A stretch of DNA of 64,000 nucleotides. Source: Streptomyces sp. NBC_01707. GTDB taxonomy: Bacteria > Actinomycetota > Actinomycetes > Streptomycetales > Streptomycetaceae. Positions 8,122 to 15,584 of this stretch are shown in pieces; the stretch's first letter is position 1; each line of letters begins with the position of its first letter. The DNA lies in NCBI RefSeq assembly GCF_041438805.1, contig NZ_CP109190.1, positions 2,666,001-2,730,000 on the forward strand. The letters are read 5' to 3'. The position numbers and the translations under genes were made by a program. The notes under the pieces are model-generated. The model saw only the letters and a list, made by a program, of their open reading frames with translations, ran no database searches and had not been told where the DNA came from.

Positions 8122-8819
8122 CGGACACTCTGACGACCGATGACCTCAGGAGCCTGGCCGAGCGCGCGGGCCGGGAACTCGAGGACGCCTCCCCGCTGGA
8201 GATCCTGAAGTGGGCCGCCGACACCTTCGGCAAGCGGTTCTGCGTCACTTCCTCGATGGAGGACGCCGTCGTGGCGCACCTCGCCTCCCGTGCCTTCCCC
8301 GGCGTCGACGTGGTCTTCCTCGACACCGGGTACCACTTCGAGGAGACGATCGGGACCCGCGACGCGGTGGATGCCGTGATGGACGTCAACGTCATCACGC
8401 TGACCCCACGTCAAAGCGTCGCCGAGCAGGACGCCGAGTACGGGCCGAAGCTGCACGACCGCGACCCCGACCTGTGCTGCAAGCTGCGGAAGGTCCAGCC
8501 CCTCGAGGAGGGCCTGACTGCGTACGCGGCCTGGGCCACCGGGCTGCGTCGCGACGAGTCCCCGACCCGGGCGAACACCCCCGTGGTCGGCTGGGACGAG
8601 AAGCGGCGGAAGGTCAAGATCTCGCCGATCGCCCGCTGGACGCAGGACGACGTGGACGCGTACGTCGCGGAGCACGGGGTCCTGACCAACCCGCTGCTGA
8701 TGGACGGTTACGCCTCCGTGGGCTGCGCGCCCTGCACCCGCCGGGTGCTGGAGGGCGAGGACGCGCGCGCCGGCCGCTGGGCCGGACGGGGCAAGACCGA
8801 GTGCGGGCTGCACGACTGA
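8118..8819 (+). CDS. cysH: Phosphoadenylyl/adenylyl-sulfate reductase, iron-sulfur type
   Basis: This 233-residue thioredoxin-dependent reductase converts APS (or PAPS) to sulfite. The PP-loop region is TSSMEDAVVAHLA, followed by FLDTGYHFEET. Cysteine pairs C120-C121 (LCCKLRKV) and C203/C206 (GCAPC) are the [4Fe-4S] ligands of the APS-reducing class, and KTECGLH near the C-terminus carries the catalytic cysteine. The cluster suggests APS as substrate even though an APS kinase is next door. Its start overlaps the end of the small CxxC gene, and its stop overlaps the possible upstream start of cysC. Confidence 0.93.
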   Translation: MTDTLTTDDLRSLAERAGRELEDASPLEILKWAADTFGKRFCVTSSMEDAVVAHLASRAFPGVDVVFLDTGYHFEETIGTRDAVDAVMDVNVITLTPRQSVAEQDAEYGPKLHDRDPDLCCKLRKVQPLEEGLTAYAAWATGLRRDESPTRANTPVVGWDEKRRKVKISPIARWTQDDVDAYVAEHGVLTNPLLMDGYASVGCAPCTRRVLEGEDARAGRWAGRGKTECGLHD

Positions 8820-8842
8820 TGACGACTGATCAGGAGACTTCG

Positions 8843-9388
8843 ATGAGCGTGACGGAGACGGGAGCCACCATCTGGCTGACCGGTCTGCCGAGCGCGGGCA
8901 AGACCACCATCGCGTACGAACTGGCCGGTCGGCTGCGCGGCGAGGGCCACCGGGTGGAGGTGCTCGACGGCGACGAGATCCGGGAGTTCCTCTCCGCGGG
9001 GCTCGGCTTCTCCCGCGAGGACCGGCACACCAACGTCCAGCGGATCGGCTTCGTCGCCGAACTCCTGGCCGCCAACGGCGTGAAGGTGCTCGTCCCGGTC
9101 ATCGCCCCGTACGCGGACAGCCGTGACGCCGTACGCAAGCGCCACCAGGCGGAGGGCACCGCGTATCTGGAGGTGCATGTCGCGACTCCGGTCGAGGTGT
9201 GCTCCGTACGCGATGTGAAGGGCCTCTACGCCAAGCAGGCGGCAGGCGAGATCAGCGGACTCACCGGGGTCGACGACCCGTACGAGGCGCCCGAGTCGCC
9301 CGACCTGCGGATCGAGTCGCACCAGCAGACCGTGCAGGAGTCCGCGGCGGAGCTGTATGCGCTGCTGAGCGAGAGGGGTGCAGCGTGA
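8843..9388 (+). CDS. cysC: Adenylyl-sulfate kinase
   Basis: This 181-residue kinase phosphorylates APS to PAPS. The P-loop GLPSAGKTT lies near residues 14-22, with LDGDEIREFLSAGLGFSREDR (42-62, APS-binding region) and YAKQAAGEISGLTGVDDPYE further on. ATG at 8843 is preferred because CAGGAG lies 7 nt upstream. An in-frame ATG at 8819, overlapping the cysH stop, would add eight residues. The stop overlaps the cysD GTG (GTGA). Making PAPS next to an iron-sulfur APS reductase suggests PAPS for sulfation as well as assimilation (inference). Confidence 0.93.
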   Translation: MSVTETGATIWLTGLPSAGKTTIAYELAGRLRGEGHRVEVLDGDEIREFLSAGLGFSREDRHTNVQRIGFVAELLAANGVKVLVPVIAPYADSRDAVRKRHQAEGTAYLEVHVATPVEVCSVRDVKGLYAKQAAGEISGLTGVDDPYEAPESPDLRIESHQQTVQESAAELYALLSERGAA

Positions 9389-10320
9389 CGACCGTCGCGA
9401 CTGTGTCGGAAGGCACCGACAATCCGTACGCACTCAGCCACCTGGACTCCCTGGAGTCCGAGGCGGTGCACATCTTCCGTGAGGTGGCAGGGGAGTTCGA
9501 GCGGCCGGTGATCCTGTTCTCCGGCGGCAAGGACTCCATCCTGATGCTGCATCTGGCGCTCAAGGCGTTCGCGCCCGCGCCGGTGCCGTTCGCACTGCTG
9601 CACGTCGACACGGGGCACAACTTCCCCGAGGTCCTGGAGTACCGCGACCGCACGGTCGCCGAGCACGGGCTGCGGCTGCATGTGGCCTCCGTGCAGGAGT
9701 ACATCGATGCCGGGAAGCTGCGCGAGCGGCCGGACGGCACCCGCAACCCGCTGCAGACCGTGCCGCTGACCGAGGCGATCCAGCAGCACCGCTTCGACGC
9801 CGTGTTCGGCGGCGGCCGCCGCGACGAGGAGAAGGCGCGCGCCAAGGAGCGGGTCTTCTCGCTGCGTGACGAGTTCTCCCAGTGGGACCCGCGCCGCCAG
9901 CGCCCCGAACTGTGGCAGCTGTACAACGGCCGGCACGCCCCCGGCGAGCACGTCCGGGTCTTCCCGATCTCCAACTGGACCGAGCTCGACGTCTGGCAGT
10001 ACATCGAGCGCGAGGGCATCGAGCTCCCGGAGATCTACTTCGCCCACGAGCGGGAGGTCTTCAACCGCTCCGGGATGTGGCTGACCGCCGGTGACTGGGG
10101 CGGCCCCAAGGAGGGCGAGCGGGTCGAGACCCGGCAGGTGCGCTACCGCACCGTCGGCGACATGTCCTGCACCGGCGCCGTCGACTCCGACGCCACGACG
10201 CTGGACGCAGTGATCACCGAGATCGCCGCCTCCCGGCTCACCGAGCGGGGCGCGACACGCGCCGACGACAAGATGTCCGAGGCCGCGATGGAAGACCGCA
10301 AGCGCGAGGGGTACTTCTAA
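9385..10320 (+). CDS. cysD: Sulfate adenylyltransferase subunit 2
   Basis: This 311-residue ATP-sulfurylase small subunit forms APS from sulfate and ATP with CysN. The PP-loop motif SGGKDSILMLHL lies around residues 44-55. GGGRRDEEKARAKERVFS and RVFPISNWTELDVWQYIERE are signature CysD segments. The GTG at 9385 overlaps the cysC stop by 4 nt, so the pair is translationally coupled. The C-terminal RADDKMSEAAMEDRKREGYF is typical of the family. Confidence 0.95.
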   Translation: MTTVATVSEGTDNPYALSHLDSLESEAVHIFREVAGEFERPVILFSGGKDSILMLHLALKAFAPAPVPFALLHVDTGHNFPEVLEYRDRTVAEHGLRLHVASVQEYIDAGKLRERPDGTRNPLQTVPLTEAIQQHRFDAVFGGGRRDEEKARAKERVFSLRDEFSQWDPRRQRPELWQLYNGRHAPGEHVRVFPISNWTELDVWQYIEREGIELPEIYFAHEREVFNRSGMWLTAGDWGGPKEGERVETRQVRYRTVGDMSCTGAVDSDATTLDAVITEIAASRLTERGATRADDKMSEAAMEDRKREGYF

Positions 10321-10321
10321 A

Positions 10322-11671
10322 ATGACCACATTCGCCCAGCACGCAGAGCAGTTGTCGACCACGACCCTGCTGCGGTTCGCCACCGCGGGGTCCGTCGACG
10401 ACGGCAAGTCCACCCTCGTCGGACGCCTGCTGCACGACTCCAAGTCGGTCCTCACCGACCAGCTGGAGGCCGTCGAGCACGCCTCGCGCAACCGGGGCCA
10501 GGAGGCGCCGGACCTGGCGCTGCTGACCGACGGGCTGCGGGCCGAGCGCGAGCAGGGCATCACCATCGATGTGGCCTACCGCTACTTCGCCACGCCGCGC
10601 CGCCGGTTCATCCTGGCCGACACCCCGGGGCATGTGCAGTACACCCGGAACATGGTGACGGGTGCCTCGACCGCCGAGCTCGCCGTCGTCCTGGTCGACG
10701 CCCGCAACGGTGTCGTCGAGCAGACCCGTCGGCACGCCGCCGTCGCCGCGCTGCTGCGGGTGCCGCATGTGGTCCTCGCCGTCAACAAGATGGACCTGGT
10801 CGACTACGCGGAGCCCGTATTCGCCGCCATCGCCGAGGAGTTCACGGCGTACGCGGCGTCGCTCGGCGTCCCGGAGATCACCGCGATCCCGATCTCCGCA
10901 CTGGCCGGTGACAACGTCGTGGAGCCGTCCGCGCACATGGACTGGTACGGCGGTCCGACGGTGCTGGAGCACCTGGAGACGGTGCCGGTCAGCCACGACC
11001 TCACCGCCTGCCACGCGCGCTTCCCCGTCCAGTACGTGATCCGGCCGCAGACCGCCGAACACCCCGACTACCGGGGCTACGCGGGCCAGATCGCCGCCGG
11101 CGCGTTCCGCGTGGGCGAGGCCGTCACCGTCCTTCCGTCCGGCCGTACGTCGACGATCGCCGGGATCGACGCGCTCGGCGAGAGCGTCGACATCGCCTGG
11201 GCGCCCCAGTCGGTGACCATCCGGCTGGCCGACGACATCGACGTCTCGCGCGGTGACCTGATCGCACCGGCCGACGACGCACCGGCAGTCACCCAGGACG
11301 TCGAGGCGACCGTCTGCCACGTCGCGGACCAGCCGCTCGCCGTCGGCCAGCGGGTGCTGCTCAAGCACACCACCCGCACGGTCAAGGCGATCGTCAAGGA
11401 CATCCCGTCCCGGCTGACGCTGGACGACCTCTCGCAGCACCCGGCGCCCGGCCGGCTCGTCGCCAACGACATCGGCCGGGTCGTCGTCCGTACCGCCGAA
11501 CCGCTCGCGCTCGACACCTACGCGGACTCGCGCCGCACCGGTTCGTTCCTGCTGATCGACCCGGCGGACGGCACCACGCTCACGGCCGGCATGGCGGGCG
11601 AGGCGTTCGCCGCCGCGGCCGCGGCCGCGGGCGAGGAAGCCGCCGCCGACGACACCGAATGGGACTTCTGA
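10322..11671 (+). CDS. cysN: Sulfate adenylyltransferase subunit 1 (GTPase)
   Basis: This 449-residue EF-Tu-like GTPase drives APS synthesis with CysD. The G motifs are SVDDGKSTL (G1, about residues 20-28), DTPGH (G3) and NKMD (G4). LLTDGLRAEREQGITIDVAY is the CysN switch region. The length matches stand-alone CysN without a fused CysC kinase. The C-terminus is an alanine-rich run from a GCC/GCG repeat near 11609-11640. It begins 2 nt after the cysD stop. Its TGA overlaps an ATG that opens a 33-codon frame. Confidence 0.95.
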   Translation: MTTFAQHAEQLSTTTLLRFATAGSVDDGKSTLVGRLLHDSKSVLTDQLEAVEHASRNRGQEAPDLALLTDGLRAEREQGITIDVAYRYFATPRRRFILADTPGHVQYTRNMVTGASTAELAVVLVDARNGVVEQTRRHAAVAALLRVPHVVLAVNKMDLVDYAEPVFAAIAEEFTAYAASLGVPEITAIPISALAGDNVVEPSAHMDWYGGPTVLEHLETVPVSHDLTACHARFPVQYVIRPQTAEHPDYRGYAGQIAAGAFRVGEAVTVLPSGRTSTIAGIDALGESVDIAWAPQSVTIRLADDIDVSRGDLIAPADDAPAVTQDVEATVCHVADQPLAVGQRVLLKHTTRTVKAIVKDIPSRLTLDDLSQHPAPGRLVANDIGRVVVRTAEPLALDTYADSRRTGSFLLIDPADGTTLTAGMAGEAFAAAAAAAGEEAAADDTEWDF

Positions 11672-11870
11672 TGAGTATCGATGTCTTCGCGACGTTCGCG
11701 AAGGAGGGTGGTCGCGTCGGCAGCGGCACCCTCGGCAGCGGCCAGGGCGGGGTTGCGCGATGTGCGCGATGACGTACGCGCACTGCCTGCGCGCCCGCCT
11801 GCACCAACCGCACCGCCTGTACCGCCAGTTCAGACGAAGACATGCCGACTTCCCGGCCGCGCCCCCGTAA
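11671..11870 (+). other. Two candidate small reading frames between cysN and the ABC transporter
   Basis: The 250 nt between cysN and the lipoprotein gene hold two chained short frames. The first (11671-11772, 33 residues, MSIDVFATFAKEGGRVGSG...) starts on the cysN stop as TGATG. The second (11760-11870, 36 residues, MCAMTYAHCLRARLHQPHRL...) overlaps it. The second has two early Cys codons and many Arg codons, as a cysteine-responsive leader might. Neither has a family I recognise, and both could be chance frames in GC-rich DNA. Confidence 0.3.
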
Positions 11871-11921
11871 CCGAAACCGACGAGGGACGCGAGTACCGGG
11901 CCAACGAGAGGAAAGCCTCCC

Positions 11922-13034
11922 GTGCCTGCCACCCGTACCACCCTGCGCCGCAGCCTCGCCGCTGCCGCCGCTCTGCCGCTGCTCGCCGTGGCGCTCACCG
12001 CCTGCGGCTACGGCTCCGAGGCGAAGGACGACACCAAGAAGGCGAACGTCTCCTCCGGCGGCAAGAAGCTCTCGGCGGACACCGTGAAGATCGGCTACTT
12101 CCCGAACCTCACGCACGCCACCGCCCTGGTCGGCATCCAGGAAGGCCTGATCGCCAAGGAGCTCGGCGGCACGACGGTCAAGCCGTCGACGTTCAACGCC
12201 GGGCCGTCCGAGATCGAGGCGCTCAACGCGGGGTCGATCGACATCGGCTTCATCGGCCCCTCCCCCGCCATCAACGGATTCGCCAAGTCCAAGGGCAAGA
12301 GCCTGCGGATCATCGGCGGTTCGGCGTCCGGCGGTGTGAAGCTGGTCGTCGACCCCAAGAAGATCAAGACCCTGGACGACCTCAAGGGCAAGAAGATCGC
12401 CACCCCGCAGCTCGGCAACACCCAGGACGTGGCGTTCCTCAACTGGATCTCCGAGAAGGGCTGGAAGGTCGACGCCCAGAGCGGCAAGGGCGACGTCTCC
12501 GTGGTCCGTACGGACAACAAGGTGACTCCGGACGCCTACAAGGCCGGTTCCATCGACGGTGCCTGGGTCCCGGAGCCGACCGCGTCCAAGCTGGTCGCGC
12601 AGGGTGCCAAGGTGCTCCTGGACGAGTCGACGCTCTGGCCGGACAAGAAGTTCGTGATCACGAACATCATCGTGTCGCAGAAGTTCCTCAGCGAGCACCC
12701 GGACGTCGTCGAGGCGGTGCTGCGCGGCTCGGTCAACACCAACGCGTGGATCAACGCCAACCCGGACAAGGCGAAGGCCTCCGCCAACGCCGCGCTCAAG
12801 GAGCTGTCCGGCAAGGCGCTGCCGCCCGAGGTCATCGACCCGGCGTGGAAGTCCGTCCAGTTCACCGATGACCCGCTGGCCGCCACCCTCGACACGGAGG
12901 CCAAGCACGCGGTGCAGGCCGGTCTGCTGGAGCAGACGGACCTGAGCGGCATCTACGACCTGAAGCCGCTGAACAAGATCCTCAAGGCCGCGGGCAAGCC
13001 CGAGGTCGCCGACGCCGGTCTCGGCGTCAAGTAA
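11922..13034 (+). CDS. ssuA: Lipoprotein solute-binding protein, sulfonate/taurine ABC importer
   Basis: This 370-residue secreted lipoprotein has a lipobox LTAC with Cys at residue 28 after a hydrophobic signal sequence. The mature part is an SsuA/NMT1-like periplasmic-binding fold: VKIGYFPNLTHATALVGIQEG, PSEIEALNAGSIDIGFIGPS, then GAWVPEPTASKLVAQGA. This fold captures alkanesulfonates, taurine or sulfate esters and hands them to the permease. The GTG at 11922 follows GAGAGGAAAG. It is followed by the matching ATPase and permease inside the sulfur operon, which supports a sulfur compound as ligand. The exact substrate cannot be read from sequence. Confidence 0.85.
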   Translation: MPATRTTLRRSLAAAAALPLLAVALTACGYGSEAKDDTKKANVSSGGKKLSADTVKIGYFPNLTHATALVGIQEGLIAKELGGTTVKPSTFNAGPSEIEALNAGSIDIGFIGPSPAINGFAKSKGKSLRIIGGSASGGVKLVVDPKKIKTLDDLKGKKIATPQLGNTQDVAFLNWISEKGWKVDAQSGKGDVSVVRTDNKVTPDAYKAGSIDGAWVPEPTASKLVAQGAKVLLDESTLWPDKKFVITNIIVSQKFLSEHPDVVEAVLRGSVNTNAWINANPDKAKASANAALKELSGKALPPEVIDPAWKSVQFTDDPLAATLDTEAKHAVQAGLLEQTDLSGIYDLKPLNKILKAAGKPEVADAGLGVK

Positions 13035-13073
13035 CCCCCCGACCGATCCAGGATCTCCCAGGAGGTGACGACC

Positions 13074-13865
13074 ATGGCGACGACCACGCTCACCAAGGCC
13101 GAGGACCGTGTGTCGGCCGGGCACGCCGCCCGTATCGCGCACGTCTCGAAGTCCTTCGGCGGGCCGGAAGGGACGCAGCTCGTCCTGGACGACATCACGC
13201 TCGATGTCGCTCCCGGCGAGTTCGTCACCCTCCTGGGAGCTTCCGGGTGCGGCAAATCGACGCTGCTCAACCTGGTGGCCGGACTCGACCGCCCGACCGC
13301 GGGGTCCATCGAGACCCCCGGCGGGCGGCCGGCCCTGATGTTCCAGGAGCACGCCCTCTTCCCGTGGCTGACCGCGGGCAAGAACATCGAACTCGCGCTG
13401 CGGCTGCGTGGCGTGCCCAAGGCCGACCGCCGTGCGGAGGCGGAGCGGCTGCTCGAACTCGTACGCCTCGGCGGGGCGTACGGGAAGCGCGTGCACGAAC
13501 TCTCGGGCGGCATGCGCCAGCGGGTGGCGATGGCCCGCGCGCTCGCCCAGGACAGTCAACTGCTGCTGATGGACGAACCGTTCGCCGCGCTCGACGCCAT
13601 CACCCGGGATGTGCTGCACGACGAGCTGACCCGGATCTGGCGCGAGACGAACGTCTCGGTCCTCTTCGTCACGCACAACGTGCGGGAGGCGGTCCGACTC
13701 GCCGAGCGGGTCGTCCTGCTGTCGTCGCGACCGGGCCGGATCGCCCGTGAGTGGACGGTCGACATCGATCAGCCGCGCCGCATCGAGGACACCGCGGTGG
13801 CGGAGCTGTCCGTCGAGATCACGGAACAACTGCGTGGGGAGATCCGCCGACATGGCCAGCACTGA
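13074..13865 (+). CDS. ssuB: ABC transporter ATPase, sulfonate type
   Basis: This 263-residue ATPase powers the importer. It has Walker A GASGCGKSTLL, the Q-loop LMFQEHALFPWL, the signature LSGGMRQRVAMARAL, Walker B LLLMDEPFAALD and the H-loop TH in VLFVTHNVREA. The Q-loop and the DEPFAALDA variant are typical of the nitrate/sulfonate/taurine class. ATG at 13074 is chosen because AGGAGGT sits 8 nt before it; an upstream GTG would lie within that ribosome-binding site. Its end overlaps the permease start by 14 nt. Confidence 0.92.
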   Translation: MATTTLTKAEDRVSAGHAARIAHVSKSFGGPEGTQLVLDDITLDVAPGEFVTLLGASGCGKSTLLNLVAGLDRPTAGSIETPGGRPALMFQEHALFPWLTAGKNIELALRLRGVPKADRRAEAERLLELVRLGGAYGKRVHELSGGMRQRVAMARALAQDSQLLLMDEPFAALDAITRDVLHDELTRIWRETNVSVLFVTHNVREAVRLAERVVLLSSRPGRIAREWTVDIDQPRRIEDTAVAELSVEITEQLRGEIRRHGQH

Positions 13866-14742
13866 GACCACCACCGAGGACGCCGCCCAGGATCTGGCAG
13901 GCCTCGAGGCGGGTCTGGACGCACTCGACGCGGTGCGGGTGAGCCGCACCCCGGTGCGCCAGGTGCTGGTGCAGAAGGTCCTGCCGCCGGTCACGGCCAT
14001 CGCGCTCGTACTGATCGTCTGGCAGATCCTGATCTGGGCGAAGGTCACCGACGACTACAAGTTGCCTTCGCCGTCCCAGGTCTGGGACGAGGTGAGCAAC
14101 GCCTGGGCACAGGGCACCCTGCTCGGCTACATCTGGACGAGCATCTCGCGCGGCCTGTTCGGCTTCCTGCTGGCGCTCGTCATCGGTACCCCGCTCGGGC
14201 TGCTGGTGGCGCGCGTGAAGGTGGTGCGCGCGGCGATCGGACCGGTGCTCTCGGGTCTCCAGTCGCTGCCGTCGGTGGCCTGGGTGCCGCCCGCGGTGCT
14301 CTGGCTGGGGCTCGACGACAGGATGATGTACGCGGTGATCCTGCTGGGCGCCGTCCCGTCGATCGCCAACGGACTCGTCGCCGGTGTCGACCAGATCCCG
14401 CCCCTCCATCTGCGGGCCGGGCAGACGCTGGGCGCCACCGGGCTGCGCGGTACCTGGCACATCGTGCTGCCCGCCTCGCTGCCTGGCTATCTCGCGGGGC
14501 TGAAGCAGGGCTGGGCGTTCTCCTGGCGCTCGCTGATGGCCGCCGAGATCATCGCCTCGTCACCCGATCTGGGCGTGGGCCTGGGGCAGTTGCTGGAGCA
14601 GGGCCGGGAGACCAGCAGCATGTCCATGGTGTTCCTGGCCATCTTCCTGATCCTGATCGTCGGCATCGCCATCGACCTGCTGATCTTCAGCCCGCTGGAG
14701 CGGTGGGTGCTGCGCAGCCGCGGCCTCCTCGTCAAGAACTGA
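13852..14742 (+). CDS. ssuC: ABC transporter permease, sulfonate type
   Basis: This 296-residue integral membrane protein has about six helices, for example VTAIALVLIVWQILIWA and LFGFLLALVIGTPLGLLVA. The cytoplasmic EAA-like loop is RAGQTLGATGLRGTWHIVLP, which docks the ATPase. The first 40 residues are acidic and soluble. The start overlaps the ATPase gene, showing tight coupling. It forms the transmembrane channel with the two preceding gene products. Confidence 0.9.
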   Translation: MASTETTTEDAAQDLAGLEAGLDALDAVRVSRTPVRQVLVQKVLPPVTAIALVLIVWQILIWAKVTDDYKLPSPSQVWDEVSNAWAQGTLLGYIWTSISRGLFGFLLALVIGTPLGLLVARVKVVRAAIGPVLSGLQSLPSVAWVPPAVLWLGLDDRMMYAVILLGAVPSIANGLVAGVDQIPPLHLRAGQTLGATGLRGTWHIVLPASLPGYLAGLKQGWAFSWRSLMAAEIIASSPDLGVGLGQLLEQGRETSSMSMVFLAIFLILIVGIAIDLLIFSPLERWVLRSRGLLVKN

Positions 14743-14750
14743 GTACTGTC

Positions 14751-15515
14751 ATGGCTTCCCCCGTTCTCCTTGTCATCGCCCACGGCAGCCGCGATCCGCG
14801 GCACGCGGCGACCGTGCACGCGCTCACCGCGCGGGTCCGGTCGCTGCGGCCGGGGCTGCGGGTGGAGACCGGTTTCCTGGACTTCAACGCCCCATCGGTG
14901 CCGCAGGTCCTTCAGCGGCTGGCCACGGACGGAGCGAGGGACGTCATCGCGCTCCCCCTGCTCCTCACCCGGGCCTTCCACGCCAAGTCCGACATCCCCA
15001 CGGTGCTGCACAGAGCCCGGACCGGACTGCCGCGGCTGCGCATCCGACAGGCCGAAGTCCTCGGGCCGTCACCGCTGCTGAACTCCGCCCTGGAACAGCG
15101 GCTGTACGAAGCCGGGATCCGTCCCGGCGACAGAAGCTCGACCGGGCTCGTCCTGGCCTCGGCGGGCTCCACAGACCCGGAGGCGATCGCAGTGATCGCT
15201 GAAATCGCGCGGGAGCTGCGGCACACCGGTTGGTGTTCCGTGCGGCCTGCGTTCGCCTCCGCGGCATCTCCTACAGGGTTCCCCCGCACCGAGGACGCGG
15301 TACGGGACCTGCGGACCGAGGGCGTACGCCGGGTGGCGGTGGCGCCGTACGTCATCGCACCCGGCCGCCTCCCGGACCGTATCGCTACGGGTGCCCGGGA
15401 GGCGGAAGCGGACGTGCTGGCCGACGTGCTCGGCCCTTCGCCGGAGTTGGCGCGGTTGCTGCTTCGGCGCTACGACGAGGCGGCTGTGCCGCGCGTGGCG
15501 GCGCTCACCGCCTGA
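14751..15515 (+). CDS. Sirohydrochlorin chelatase (CbiX/SirB-like)
   Basis: This 254-residue protein has two CbiX-like halves. The N-terminal half begins LLVIAHGSRDPRHAATV, with the His that binds metal, and continues FLDFNAPSVPQVLQRLATDG and LPLLLTRAFHAKSDIP. The second half repeats the pattern with VAVAPYVIAPGRLPDR. Such enzymes insert iron into sirohydrochlorin, the last step to siroheme, which the sulfite reductase at the head of this operon needs. It starts 8 nt after the permease and is the last gene of the operon. Confidence 0.88.
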   Translation: MASPVLLVIAHGSRDPRHAATVHALTARVRSLRPGLRVETGFLDFNAPSVPQVLQRLATDGARDVIALPLLLTRAFHAKSDIPTVLHRARTGLPRLRIRQAEVLGPSPLLNSALEQRLYEAGIRPGDRSSTGLVLASAGSTDPEAIAVIAEIARELRHTGWCSVRPAFASAASPTGFPRTEDAVRDLRTEGVRRVAVAPYVIAPGRLPDRIATGAREAEADVLADVLGPSPELARLLLRRYDEAAVPRVAALTA

Positions 15516-15540
15516 CCTGCCCCTTGCTTCCGACCGGCTG

Positions 15541-15577
15541 CGGCCGGGCGCTGCGCCGGCCGCGCGGCGCCCGGCCG
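15541..15577. terminator. Hairpin between convergent genes
   Basis: CGGCCGGGCGC (15541-15551) and GCGCCCGGCCG (15567-15577) form a perfect 11-bp stem in the 69-nt gap between the chelatase gene and the convergent beta-helix gene. It could stop transcription from both sides. Confidence 0.65.
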
Positions 15578-15584
15578 GTTCGGT

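Noticed and set aside
11681..12871. Long plus frame overlapping the ssuA-like lipoprotein gene
   Set aside because: It is Arg/Ala/Gly-rich without domains; the frame with the lipobox and binding-protein motifs is clearly the gene.
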